Positions 12,775 through 24,700 of a DNA stretch of 64,000 bases are shown piece after piece. Where the stretch lies: assembly GCA_013397935.1 (NCBI GenBank), contig VZRN01004407.1, forward strand, positions 5,991,851 through 6,055,850. The letters are read 5' to 3'. The translations under genes and the position numbers were made by a program. The notes beneath the pieces were generated by a model. It was not told the origin of the DNA. It was given only the letters and a program-made list of their open reading frames with translations, and made no database searches. The DNA comes from Dasyornis broadbenti (Eukaryota > Chordata > Aves > Passeriformes > Dasyornithidae). The first letter of the stretch is position 1. Each line of letters starts with the position of its first letter.

Positions 12775-15710
12775 CATGGGGATTAGAGGTTAAACATAAA
12801 CTTGATTACAAGCTATAAATGTGAGTAATTTGAAATGTTACTGGTTATTACAAAAATATATGGTAATAATTTCCTCTTTAATGAAAGGGAGCATGTTTTT
12901 AGTGGTCCCTAGTTTCTTGTTGAGGCTTAGGAAAAGAGATGAGTGTATGATTAACAGCTACATTCTTATGATGGGTATCTGGAGCGAGGTGGCAAAAGTG
13001 AATACTCACTACATATCTGTGCCATAAAAATACAAAAACATCATTCTATCTGCAAATAAACATAGGGTTTGTAGCATGTATTCTTAATTTGCAGTTGAAA
13101 ATGTTTGTGGCCAACAGATGCAGATTTTGCGTATATACATATGGGGGAGAAGGGTAATCCTTTATTTGAACCGAGGAGAAAAAATCACAAATCTGAAGAA
13201 TTCAAATATATATAACTACTAATCCAGAATAATCTTTACAATGTAGTGATATAATTACTTGCAGGAACTGGAATAAACTTCTTCTTTCAAGAGAAAGCTC
13301 ACCTGGTAAAATGATTAACAAGGAAGGTAATTCAAACAGGTAAATCTTAAAGTGTACAAGGTTTGGGACTCAGATCACAGAACCAGGTTCAGAAACTGCA
13401 TAAAATTTCAAGAAGAAACAAAGTCTAGGTGTCTAAATATCTCAGTGTAAACACCTGGAAGAATGCACCAGCTACTGAATGTGTCCTGTGGTGGCAGTGT
13501 AAACTGAAGAAATGATACTGTACAGGGCCAGGCTGAGATTTCCAGAGCCATCTGGATTTTCAGAGATTATCAGAATGCCTTAAATAATTTGAAAGTGCTA
13601 AAAGGAACCAAATCAAATGTGAGGCAACGAAGTAATATTTCACACTTATGCTAGTAAGCTCAACATGGGAAATAACTATAATCTGTGCTAATGAAAGAAT
13701 TTAAACAGCCGCTAAAACTCACGAACATGAGTGGGACAATGACCAGGATAAGTAAACGTGGAAAGTTCTAAATCAAGAGGAAGGTTCACCAATCTCAGAC
13801 TAAGGGAAGATGAGGGAAGACAATAAAACACTTACCTCATCCTGAAAATCTAAGAGATAACTGACGAAAAAAAGAAAGTTACTGTTTGCCATCACAATTG
13901 TTTGTGTTCTTTAGAATTTGATACAAAATTGAAGTTACTGAGGGAACTGCTGCTGGCATGTTGGGGTAGGAGGATCACAGGTTTTGTATGTCTAAACATA
14001 AGCAATTAAAAGTATTTTATAGTCACAGGGAGAATGATGGATCAAAGCTAAACAGTTTAAAGACTAGCATGCATGAAGAAAAAGCAATGCTTCTGAAATA
14101 GAATAGGCTGTCTCCTGTAAAAAAGCAGCTTCCCTTAACATGCAGCTTTGATGTGATAGTTCACTATCAGTTAGCTTCTAATCTGAGGGTCAATCACCTG
14201 TAGTTCAATTTGATATATTGCAACCCACAAAATATTTTAAATATATAGTATTTCCTTTTGGGGAAACTGTATTGCTCAAGATTAGCAGACAAATGTAGTT
14301 GAACAGTCAAAGAAATAAACCAACCCAATTTTGCTGATACGCTTACTTTCAGGGTTTCCCTCCTCGTTAAGAGTCTCTTGCAGCACTGAAAACTCTCATA
14401 CTAAAAACTGACCATTACTGTACTCACTTTCTCTTCCCAAAGCCCCAGGTTGGTTAACATTGTATTAAACTATATTTAATAACATAATAAGTGGTGCAGA
14501 ATTCCTGCCAACAGGTGTGTGAAACCCAGGAAAAAACATGGTTTCAGTAATGTTCTGTGTAGTTCTATTGAGCACAGACTGGTGCTTTCTGCACTCACAA
14601 TTAAAATGTTTCAGCACAGAGAGGGTTCAGCTCTATATGTACCATACTAATAAACACTAAATAGTATTAAGTATCACATATACAGGCCACCAACTTCACA
14701 GCTCCATTTCAGCAATAAAGCTCAGCATTTTTATGTTATGATTATTATACAATAAAGACAGGAATTTCTCATAATGTTATTTTTGCAGTTATGATACCAT
14801 TTATACAGATTCTTAAACCTATCAAACAACTACTTTAAATCCCTGGAACTGCTGCTGGCTTCCGATCAGTTGGGAAAGAATCGCGCAATGAAACAGTGGG
14901 CACTGGTTCTCATCTTCTGCAGGAAAATGCTTCGAAACACAAAGCCTTCAACAGCATCTTCCAAACCCACATGGAACCTTCTAGCAAGCCCATGTACAAA
15001 CATTTGCAGGCCATTACAAACCACAAATCAGGTGCTAGGAGCACACGCATCCAGCTCAGCCCTGGGTCATACCCACTCAGCCAGTCACACCCACTCCTTA
15101 GCACAGAGAGATAACCCTTCAGTCTATCCAGCTCTTTAGTGGTTGCCAAACCCAACCAGTCTATGTGTGATATCTAACAAAAAGAAAGCAAAAAAAAATC
15201 CCAATTCTGAACCCTTCCCTGAGGTTACTTCACGTCCTTTCAGCTAGAACAGCACACAGGACTAAGCATAAGCAATTACTCTGCCACTCTCTGAACTGGT
15301 TCAGTTGAGAATCTGTCGGCCTGGCAAATCAGAAAACACATGGGGACAACTCAAAGGAGGTCTAAGAGACATAGAAGAGGTAATGAGGGAGAGGATGTAG
15401 GTAAACTTGATAGGAATGGGGAAGAAGTTCCCTCCTGTGAATAAAAAACAGGCCTTTACTGAAGAGAGCTCCTGCCAGAAGGTCCATCCCACTGGAGGGT
15501 ATTCCCCAAAAGACAGGCAGAGGTAGTAGGCTAACAATGCCAACCATCAAGCAACAAAACAGCAGCAATCATATACATCGGTGCACTACACTTCTGCCTT
15601 ACTAGGCCTCCCTTTTCACACACCATAGCAGAAATACTGTGAATTTACAATAAAGCTCCTACTGGCCTTAAAATCATCAATAGTCACAGCCACCATAGAC
15701 AACAGGAGCT
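12775..15710. other. Unique non-coding DNA
   Basis: No gene recognised. Three overlapping open frames near 14870-15155 (up to 89 codons, both strands) and two near 15301-15568 lack domains and are read as chance. The sequence is otherwise ordinary, AT-rich and single-copy. Confidence 0.55.
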
Positions 15711-15711
15711 C

Positions 15712-15830
15712 CAGTGTGCTCCAGTGGACAGAGCACAGGACTAGAAGGCGGCAGGAGAACGATCTCTTCCTGTGTGTCCCACTGACCTCTGTCTCCCATC
15801 CTCTGGCCCCAGCACGCACGTGCCTGCGTC
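15712..15830 (+). mobile_element. MIR-type SINE relic, plus strand
   Basis: The stretch 'ccagtggacagagcacagga' fits the tRNA-like head of MIR ('tagtggttagagcaggggac'). It is followed by a 'ctagaaggcggcaggag' segment matching 'ctggaagtcaggactcc', and by 'ctcttcctgtgtgtcccactgac' in roughly the place of the core. The order is right but divergence is high. Overlapping 70-80 codon open frames on both strands here are by-products of the slightly GC-richer sequence. Confidence 0.45.
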
Positions 15831-16048
15831 TCATCAGGCCAGGGACTTGTCACAATGCTGGGTGTGAACACCCAGACTACTGCTGGCACCCTCGCACACT
15901 AAGAGAAGTCTTTCCTTCATACAGAATTTTGACAGCGTCACTTTATATGGACAAATAACCTCAAATGAGATAAGAAAAAAAGCAAGCAGGGGAGCATGGG
16001 CATGTAACTACATAGGAATTTTGAGCTGAACATGAATTTTTCAGCACA

Positions 16049-16074
16049 TTGTAATTTTGTAAATTATTTAATAA
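16049..16074 (+). repeat. Duplicated AT-rich 26-mer, copy 1
   Basis: Matches 18417-18442 at 24 of 26 positions. Both copies are followed about 25 bases later by 'agaagaaa' and then 'ctg', suggesting homology over roughly 65 bp. It may be a pair of relics of an old repeat family or a duplicated binding-site cluster. Confidence 0.6.
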
Positions 16075-16276
16075 TGATTGAGACTTTTCTCCAGAAGAAA
16101 TCTGAATTTAGAGTCAAAAGTAAATCAAAGTTTCAGACCCAGAATGTGAGATTTTATTGAAATAAACCTTTTCTAGTATTTAATGTAAATTAGAAACAAG
16201 AAAACACCAGTTAAACAAATCTTCAGTAAGTATTACCAAGGATATATTCAGGTGTCATGAGATCAGGATCAGTCCC

Positions 16277-16295
16277 TTTTTTTTTTTTTTTTTTT
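16277..16295. repeat. Poly(T) tract, 19 bases
   Basis: Uninterrupted T19. No retrocopy is recognisable on the minus strand beside it. Confidence 0.9.
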
Positions 16296-16479
16296 AATGG
16301 GGATGGGGATAGAAGAGGTTATATGGGAGGGAAAAGATTAAGTGCACACTATGTACTTGAAATGTATCCATAGCATTTTAAAAGCTGAAAATAAAGGCTT
16401 TTAAGAGATACATTTTGGGGTCTGAAAGGAGAATTGATACAGAGAGCTAACCTGGCATGATTTTAGGGGATATATCTAA

Positions 16480-17130
16480 AAAGCCTAATCATTGATAATT
16501 CACAATTTGTGAGCCTGGTGGGATTTCATGCAGAGCACTAGCCTCACTAAGGTAATTGGTGCTATTGAAACAACACTGGCTCAGCAGCATGCTGCTTTCT
16601 TCCTCGCCTCTGGGCACAGGAAGGATCAATATTTGTTAGGATTGCTTCTTGTTCCAACAATGTAAGATTTACAATACTTGCTAGGATTCTCACTTTGTCT
16701 TCACACAACTCATCAGTGGAACCCAATTACTAACCTCAGACAAACAACATTAACATGAGCCTCTATGCTTCTTTATTGCCCTTCATCCAAGTCTCATTTC
16801 AGGGTCTTCAGGCAGTGCCACTATAACAGATACTACACTTTAAAGTGTGCTCCAAGGAATAAATTTTCAGTCTTTCATTACTCGTACCTTGATTTACTTC
16901 ATATCATCTTGCCGCTATAGACAAAGATAACACACTGTAAATTACAGCCATCCTGTCTTGTAGTTTCAGAGGTAGGGGGAAGGCAGGGAGTGATGCTTTT
17001 GCACTACAATTAGCACTGGGCGCCAGAGCTTCATTGCTATCATCACTAGTGACTGAAACTTGTTTTATCAAAGATGCAAAGCCATTATTTCCTATAAACT
17101 CATTTCCTAAATTGCTTTATATTTATATCA
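16480..17130. promoter_or_regulatory. Candidate conserved non-coding block
   Basis: High-complexity sequence free of homopolymer runs and transposon pieces, with TAAT/ATTA cores and short octamer-like words throughout. This texture is typical of vertebrate conserved non-coding elements. There is no alignment behind the call and no gene nearby to assign it to. Confidence 0.25.
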
Positions 17131-17514
17131 CGCTCTGATAAATGAGAAACTCTACGGTAAGAGAAAAATACATATTTTTATATTGTTTATTGCATTAACT
17201 TAGGATATATAATCTCATTTAACTTTACTCATGGGGCTATTTCTGAAAATTTTTCAGCCCTGATGTCTTAATAACACAGTGGCCTCTGATAGTTTGCTGT
17301 TCATTATGTTCTACTTCAAGCTCAATACACAAAAGCAAACCCCCAATCTGGATAATTCTGTTCCAAATGTTTCAACTATTAGTGCATAGTCGGCAATAGA
17401 AGGCTTGGAAAACAGTCACTGGAAAAATTCCTTCAAGTTAGCTGTTGCAGTACCCCCTTATTTGTCCTACAATTTCCTCCATCCTCCATCCTATTCCAGT
17501 GGCTGATAACTAAG

Positions 17515-17750
17515 AACATTAGTTTTATGCGACTTGTCAAGCTCAAATGAAAAGAGAGCTAACTTTAATGACACTGCAATTAATCGCCCCAATAGACAGA
17601 CAGCTAAAAGACAAGATATTGACTTCATTAAGGATAATGTATTATGTCATTAAGTTGGTAGGGTCACCTTGTGTATCATATATGCTTGCTAATATATTGG
17701 CATTTTCCTCAAATAAGATAAATTCAGATATGAGTGATAAAGCTGATTAG
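17515..17750. promoter_or_regulatory. Candidate homeodomain-rich regulatory block
   Basis: Contains GCAATTAATC at 17576-17585 with a CpG directly after it, several further ATTA/TAAT cores, and a 'cttcattaaggataatg' stretch. A 67-codon open frame (17547-17750) covers it but has no recognised domain. Low divergence-type sequence of this kind often marks developmental enhancers; this is inference from texture only. Confidence 0.3.
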
Positions 17751-18400
17751 AAAATGTTTAATCTAAAGAGGCTAGTTTCCTTATATTCCTCTTTGCAGCC
17801 CCAGGTATAAGTGGACTAGCAAAAACCCATTACAGATCCAGGTTTACCTCAAATAACAGGTTCTTGCAATTTATAACCTTTCTGGGTTTGTTTTGGGGGT
17901 GAGGTTTTTTTGTGTCTTTTTTCCTACCCTTGAGCTCAGATATTATTTGTGCAGATTGCATTTCAGATTTGTTTTTAAATGTATAATTGTCTGCAGTACA
18001 TTTAAGGTTAAAATGACCACTGCATACTAAACTAGCACTTGTGTGCAAGGGCTTAACCCTTTACAAGTCTGGAGTTTAAAATTATTTTAATTTGAGAGAT
18101 ATATTACAATAATTAAATATTATAAAATTGATAATTCCTTCTGATTAAGAAAATATTAGCCCCATGTAAAGGCAGTTTTATTGGGGGGATTTTTTTTTTT
18201 AAATTGATATCATAGAGTATTTGCAAAGATACATGTGAAAGCAATTTGTGCCCCCTAATACTACAGAAATAAAATAGGTTTTGATATTCACTGCCTCCCT
18301 ACTGATTTCCATAAGATACGCTGGGTAGGCACGTTTCTCTCACCAGTACTGTTTTCTCAGGTTTTCAAGTAAAACAGAGAGCTGCTCATTTCATTACACT
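17751..18400. other. Unique non-coding DNA
   Basis: AT-rich sequence with a short G-then-T run near 18184-18200. No gene, RNA gene or transposon recognised. Confidence 0.55.
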
Positions 18401-18416
18401 AGTGACTATCTGCATA

Positions 18417-18442
18417 TTGCAATTTTGTAAATTACTTAATAA
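18417..18442 (+). repeat. Duplicated AT-rich 26-mer, copy 2
   Basis: Partner of 16049-16074 with two mismatches (C for T at the fourth and eighteenth positions or thereabouts). It is flanked by CTAATGCATTAG-like sequence at 18454-18465, which is itself palindromic and homeodomain-like. Confidence 0.6.
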
Positions 18443-18939
18443 CATAATTAAAGCTAATGCATTAGAAGAAAACTGTTTTATACACATGGTCTGCTCATTC
18501 CACTAACTGCTTCAATAAACTGAAAAACAAAAATAAGCAGGGCACTGTTTATTTTAAAACCCCTTCACTACAAGATTTTGCTATTCTGTTTAGATTTACA
18601 TTTAGCAAAACTCGGATACCAGACTTATTTATTCAGATCTGACCCAACACTCCATCTAAATATTTTATAATCTTATTTACTATCATACTTGAATTATTTT
18701 TTTTTTAAATAAGTTTCATACTATGCATAAGACTGGGGTAAAGAAATCCACAGATTTGCTTTACTCACTGAGCAGCAAAGTGATATTTTAAAATGAACAT
18801 GATTGTTTGCTTGCTGCTATTAATTTATTTCAGCAGTTCCCCCAGAAAAAAAAGAATTATACTCTGGAGGAGAACAGTCTGTTAATGATCAGTTTGACTC
18901 AACGCTACTATAGGCAACACACATGACCACCTTGAAAAG

Positions 18940-19215
18940 AACAAACACTAATTAGCATCGCCTACAATTCTTGTTTCCAAACCATACTTTTTAACCTGTA
19001 CACCCAATCTTTTCCAATATTTCCATTAAGGCTGTCAAAAGCAGAAGTTTGGGAACCTTTGCTTGTGACCTTGGCATTTCTTCTCAGGCTTAACGTATTG
19101 GCATTTTTTCCTCTGACTGCATCGCTTCTCATTTGTCATGATTATTGTTGAATTTTTCAACTGTCATTCCCGAACGTAAATCAATGGTTGTCGACTTCCC
19201 CTTTGTCATATCTGC
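18940..19215. promoter_or_regulatory. Candidate conserved non-coding block
   Basis: High-complexity sequence that keeps CpG dinucleotides, for example the GTCGAC site near 19189 and 'cccgaacgtaaatc' before it. It has TGATTATTGTTG-type SOX/homeodomain words near 19138-19150. No open frame of note. Function is inferred only from texture. Confidence 0.25.
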
Positions 19216-19390
19216 ACTGCCAACAGCCTTTCCCTTCTAAATGAGGCTTCCTCCCTTTCCATCCATTAAAAAAGGCCTGTCTTTTGGAGAAGTCAATCCT
19301 TTGTTAGGTCACTCCATTTATCATTCTTCCAATCAGTACCTGACATACTTATTCAGCCAGGTCTTCAACCACACAATCATTGTTCATTTT

Positions 19391-19428
19391 GGGAGGGGGG
19401 GAGAGGGAGAGAGAGAGAGAGAAGGGGG
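19391..19428 (+). repeat. GA-rich polypurine microsatellite
   Basis: An unbroken purine run: G3-A-G7-AGA-G3 followed by about eight GA units and A2-G5. It is both a (GA)n microsatellite and a mirror-type polypurine tract able to form triplex DNA, and the G runs could contribute to a quadruplex. Confidence 0.85.
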
Positions 19429-21680
19429 CACTTTATTTATGCATGGTGGTTTTTGCCATTTATCTTGACCAGTTTTATATTTTTCAATGCCCTTGTATCT
19501 TTAGGGGTCCTTGCTTGAAGGAAACACCAAATTCAGTAGAATAAAACACCCCACACCTGCAGGGGGAAAGAGGGAGAGAATGCCAAGAAAACGTTTGGCT
19601 GTATTAAGAATAAGAGAAACTACATGAGTAAGAAGAATAACATAATAAATTCAGTTTTGTTACGAAGGGGCTCAAAAAGAAAAAAAAAAATCACTTCTAT
19701 GTTAAAAAATTCTGGAACAGAAATCGTAATGCATTGCATGACTTTTTTGACAAGGATTAAGTCATATAAAATTATATTACAACAAAAACAGTATCTAAGG
19801 AGAATTTTGGTTCATAGTGACTTACAGAAGCCTTTGAGACATGACTTGTCCAATAAAGAAAAGGAAGTTAGTATCTGTTATTTATGAATCTACAATTGTT
19901 TTCGGTTGAGCAAATTCCCAGGGCTTTGATCCCCTCTATTAAGATTTCAAACGGACCTTCCAATGATGTTATTAAGGTGCTTCTATCATTGCTGGGTATC
20001 AGGTAGAAATGCCTGAAGTTTGTAAGGGCTACTGACAGAAGCAACTAGCTTTTCCTCCATAGCATCTTCTTATTATTGTTTCCTGTCCCAGGCTAGAGAT
20101 GAGTCAATATCTAATACCTAGCCAGGCATGGCTGCCTCCAGCTCTTTAAGGGGATGACAAGAGAGGAAATCTCTACAACAAATTTCTAAGAGATACCCTT
20201 CACTACAGTAAACTAGTCCAGAAGTCCTATTCCAAAGCTGTTTCAATTATTAAAGAGCCGCCCCGGTCCTACTAAATAACACAAATGGGAAGAGTGCATT
20301 GTTGTCATGCAAGGGCGATCTCCCCCAGAAATTAAACTGGAAAGATGGAAGCTCCTACCACTGTTCCTTCTCAGCATGACAGAATGCTTTTCTACTAGCT
20401 CACTTACCTAACTTTGACCAAAACCCTGAGCGGGAATAATTAACAAGAGAAACACTTACAGCCTGGAGAAACCTAGACTGCACATACAACTGATACAGGT
20501 TCAAGCATTGTGCAGACCTCATTTCATTTATATCCAATACATGTGTTCACCTGATCCTTTACACCAGCTAGAAATACACAATTTAGATATATCTTCTCGC
20601 CTACTTAATAAAAATAAAGGAAATATTCTAATACATGAAAATCTAAATTTAGACAAACAAGCAGTAGCTATTCTCTTCTAAGATCTTGCTAAGTGGAGGG
20701 AGGTCTGCTGAAAAGCCTTCAAAATTTTGCTGCCTTCTAGATCACCATATGTGAGACTTTTCTTGATACTGTCTAGCTCCCTACCAAAATCATAAAGACA
20801 CAAGAATCAAGTTAACATGTCTATTGCTGCAATATCACATGCTGCTGTTTTCTGCAAGTTTTCTCTACAAAGACTGATATATTTAATCCCCACAATAATC
20901 ACACATACATATATATATATATGAATATATATAACTGAATACCAAAAGTAAAATACATACAAACTTTGGATGTGAGAGAAAAGAGGCCTTTGAGATGTGT
21001 GATTTAAATTCCTTTCTGTGTCACATATCTTAATCTGACCTGGAGTAATTCAAACAGAAGCTTGATCTTCTGCTTCCTATTTGCAAGCAATTACATACCC
21101 CATAGGGTATTACGGAAATAAATTTTTCAAAATTATTTTGATGAAATTCATATGAGGATCTTGGGCAGGCAGATCAGCAGTAAAGCATAATAAAATGGAA
21201 TGTCAGGGCCTTTTCCACACTAGGAAATTGATCCCTTACTTGCTAGGAGTTACCTATTCCACGGTGTAAGTTTTACTCTGTCAATGGAATTTATATGGAA
21301 GAAAGAATTTTGCCTAGAAATAAGCAATATTCTCACACAGGATAACAACAAAGATGCAACATTGCGATCAAAATTATGTACATCATCATCTCTCAGAGTC
21401 CAGTTTACCACCAATTTCTGCATTCAAGTCTTTTAGGTGAACACAGATAAGTAGCTGAATACTTTAGGATATACTGCTTAATAACACTCTAACTCCAAAT
21501 AAAACCAGTATTATGAGATAAATTATATCCTTTTTGGGATTCAGGTATTTAATTACAAAAGATAATCCAGTATTTGCTCCCCTTTCTTTTAGGCTTCTCA
21601 CGTTTGTATGTTCGAACATTGCTGCAGAGAGGCAAAAGTGAATTTCACACTGCTGTATTTTAAAACTTTACAATGAAAAT
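19429..21680. other. Unique non-coding DNA
   Basis: An 87-codon open frame at 19624-19887 is low-complexity, lysine-rich and of no known family. An alternating CA/TA microsatellite lies at 20901-20933. No gene or transposon recognised. Confidence 0.55.
20901..20933. repeat. (CA/TA)n microsatellite
   Basis: ACACATACATATATATATAT followed by GA and a second short ATATATATA run. Confidence 0.85.
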
Positions 21681-21682
21681 CA

Positions 21683-21728
21683 TACAATCATAGAATCATT
21701 TGGGTTGTAAAAGACCTCTAAGATCATT
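21683..21728 (-). mobile_element. CR1 LINE 3' tail, minus strand
   Basis: Reads 'aatcatagaatcatttgggt' and on through 'acctctaagatcat', the reverse complement of the typical avian CR1 3' end with its ATTCTATGA-type terminal repeats. Only the last 45 bp or so of the element is present. It abuts a second CR1 tail of opposite orientation. Confidence 0.8.
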
Positions 21729-21731
21729 GAC

Positions 21732-21924
21732 AAATGGTTGGGCACTGGAACAGGCTCCCCAAGGAAGTGGTCACGGCACAAAGCCTGACAGAATTCAAGG
21801 AGTGTTTGGACAATGCTCTCAGGCACATGGTAGGATTTTTGGGACTATCTTGTGCATAGCCAGGAGTTAGACTCCATGATGCTTTTGAATCCCTTTAAAC
21901 TGAGCATATTCTGTGATTCTGTGA
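21732..21924 (+). mobile_element. CR1 LINE 3' end, plus strand
   Basis: Begins 'atggttgggcactggaacag' and runs through the well-known CR1 3' region ('gtttggacaatgctctcagg', 'gccaggagttagactccatg') to a terminal pair of CTGTGATT-type repeats at 21911-21924. It is a 5'-truncated copy, the usual form of CR1 insertion. The subfamily differs from its neighbour, since the terminal repeat is TTCTGTGA rather than TTCTATGA. Confidence 0.9.
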
Positions 21925-24700
21925 CCTTTCAAAAGCCAATTTCCAAGTTACCAAAACACAACCATCTAAGAGCCAACATTTAGATTTCTAATTAAACCCA
22001 TTTTACTATACAGATAACTACTAACAGTATATATATTGCTCCAAACTTGAGAACTAATCTGATTTATTATTCTTTTCATTCCCCTTATACCTTGCTTAAT
22101 AAGACATTTTATTCAGGTACTTCTCAGGAAACAAAAGCAAATGCTCTGCTACTATGTCATAGAAGCTTTATTTATTTATTTAAGCTGTGTATGGTAAAGG
22201 GTCATTTCCTTGTGGAAAGAATAAAGTACAGCTGATACTGTTTTAAATCATATCATGTAATCCCATTCTTGTCCAAGCAATGGATTTACAGATAACAGCA
22301 GCAATCTTCCTAAAGTGTGAAAAACCAGTGACCCTTCTGGAACCACAAAGTGACACAAAGAGGTGTTATTTGCAAACCAAAAGAGCTATTAATACACAAA
22401 AACACTACATTGCAAGCAACAGTACAGATGTTTTGAATGTCTAAGGAGTAAGGAAAAACAAGCAGAGGTTATAGTTCTAGGTCTAACATCGCAGGTTTGT
22501 GCCTAGCAAATAAAGTACTTTTTATTGCTTTCATTCCCTGCTAGTTAGGACTTTTACCAACTAAAGCAGAGAAATTAAGTATCTTATTTGGCAAGCAAAT
22601 GATGCCATTCAAACTCTGAAGGAGTGTTGTGGGATTTTTTTTGTTTGGTTTCGGGGTTTGGGTTTTTTCTTTTCTCATTTTGTCCAAGTAGAGAGTTTTA
22701 TCATTCATGCATTTGCTTAGACTGTGTATATATATATTGAAATGTACACAAATGTACTGGCAACAGACACTATAGGAAAATTGTCTGGATGAAAAAAAAT
22801 ACAATCCGTAACATCATCACCCATTTAGAATCTCACAAAATATCTAGACATAAAAGGTATGGATTACTGCAATTTCCTCATTTATTTATTTTTGTAATTT
22901 TGTGTTATATGATAATGAGAGAAGGGAGAAGTGAACATTCTTATTTGAATTTTCCATTATATAATTTGAAATTGCACCCATTAAGAAACAAAATGCCCTT
23001 TCCTTTAAGTCCAGCATGGAAAATACTTAAAAGTTGGGCCACCATAATATCCCCCAAAGCAAACACATTCAGTGCTTAATACATAAAAGATAGTAATGAA
23101 CATGTTGACTCTCAAATGCAAACAATGCTGTCTTTCAATAGTTTTTTTTTTTTTAAGTATATTTAAAATGCCTAGCAACACCCTAGATTTTTCCATTGTG
23201 CTAATATATTCTCAATTTTCTGCTGTTGTTTCAACGAAGGACTAGTAACACAATGCTTGCAACATTTTAACTGGGGGCTTTCTGCTTCAGGATGTAATAA
23301 ATTTTTGGACACATGCTATTCAACAAAAAAAAACAAGTATGCTATGGGACCAACCAATTATATGGGGTTTTAATCTGTGTATTATAATCATGACATAATT
23401 GTTTTCTATTAATTAGATAATATGTGTTTGTAGATTGAAAATGAATTCTCTCATTCAACACAGCGCAACAGAAATAAAAAATGAAAGATTATATGGACAG
23501 ATATTTAAAAGTCTTTATTTGAATTAGCCTGTTGTTATAAATGACATCTGAGCCAAAATCTGGATGTGCTTTTGACCAAAAACTATGACCTTTGTTTCCT
23601 TTGCTATTTGACAAGAGAACTGCTAACTTGCATTTTATTTCCAAAATGCCTTAGTAGCAATCAGAACAAATTCTGTGAAGCTACACCCAGAAACTTAACT
23701 GCATTTTATAAATTCTGTCACAATTATAAACTGAGTCAATTCCTGAAAAGTATTGAAATCTACTTAACAATATTTCCTTGCAGCCTCCATTTCACTCAAT
23801 GTTTCAACTTGTGCTCCAGAACTTCTTTAACATGCGGTGCACCGGCATTCAAAAATGCACACAAGCTGCACTTTGCTTTTTATTTGTACTTTTTTACTGG
23901 ACATTATTTCTTCAGTTACATTAAAGACACCCACTGAAAATTATAGTATGGACTGTGTTTCTAACGCCTTTCTCATACAGCAGCTATGAAGCACAATGCC
24001 TTTTCATGCATTATCCTGTACCAAATACATATATATCACCTATATAAAAATTTTTAAAATTCTTACATTTTACTCTTTTCCCCATTTCTCCTTAAATTTG
24101 TAACACATTAAAACAGGAAACTGTATTTCAAAATTACTGATTTTATTTTAAAAGCATGTATTGACAGTTATTCAGGTTTTTTTCCTACAACCTTTAAAGT
24201 ATAAATAAAGCTCCCAGATTTGTGGAAAACCTTTAAAATCTATGAGTGCTGCAATTTGTGTGGCATTGCATTAGTACCAGGTATAAATCATAATGATGTA
24301 TAGCCAAATGAATCTCAACACTTAAAAAATTTTATGGAAAGACTCTTTGGTTAGGTTGATAATCAGATTTGTAAGCTAATACCTTATAAATGGCTAAAAA
24401 GAGATCTCTAAGACCATTACTTTTGGTTGAAACACCAAGTTCTTCCAATGCTTACAGGGACAAAGCTGCTTCCGTAACAAAACCATTTCTGCCTCTCATA
24501 GAAGAAATGGGCAAGTACAGTTACACAAGAGGGATGTGAAGGGAAGGTCACAGGGCTATGTGGTACATTTAAAAATGCCAGAAATAGATGCTGATCATCT
24601 TGTATTTCTTTTTCAAAAAAGCCTCTAATCAGTTCTAAATTTCTTAGACAGTTTGCTTTCTTGCTGCACCTAGAAATGTGTCATTTGTCTATTAAAAAAC
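21925..24700. other. Unique non-coding DNA
   Basis: No gene. An ATTT repeat is at 22167-22182, a T/G-rich patch at 22630-22675, and a T-run at 23141-23154. A 123-codon open frame (23566-23937) is one of the longest in the window. It is rich in Phe, Leu, Cys and Tyr as expected of random AT-rich translation, lacks splice signals and resembles no family I know. Confidence 0.55.

Larger units (their letters stand above)
15831..16475. other. Unique DNA with first copy of a duplicated 26-mer
   Basis: No gene. A T19 tract lies at 16277-16295. The segment 16049-16074 is a near-copy of 18417-18442 (24 of 26 bases identical), and weaker similarity continues to about 16104. Confidence 0.6.

Noticed and set aside
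23566..23937. 123-codon open frame, plus strand
   Set aside because: No domain, no Kozak or splice context, composition of random AT-rich translation; length is not remarkable for 64 kb of six frames.
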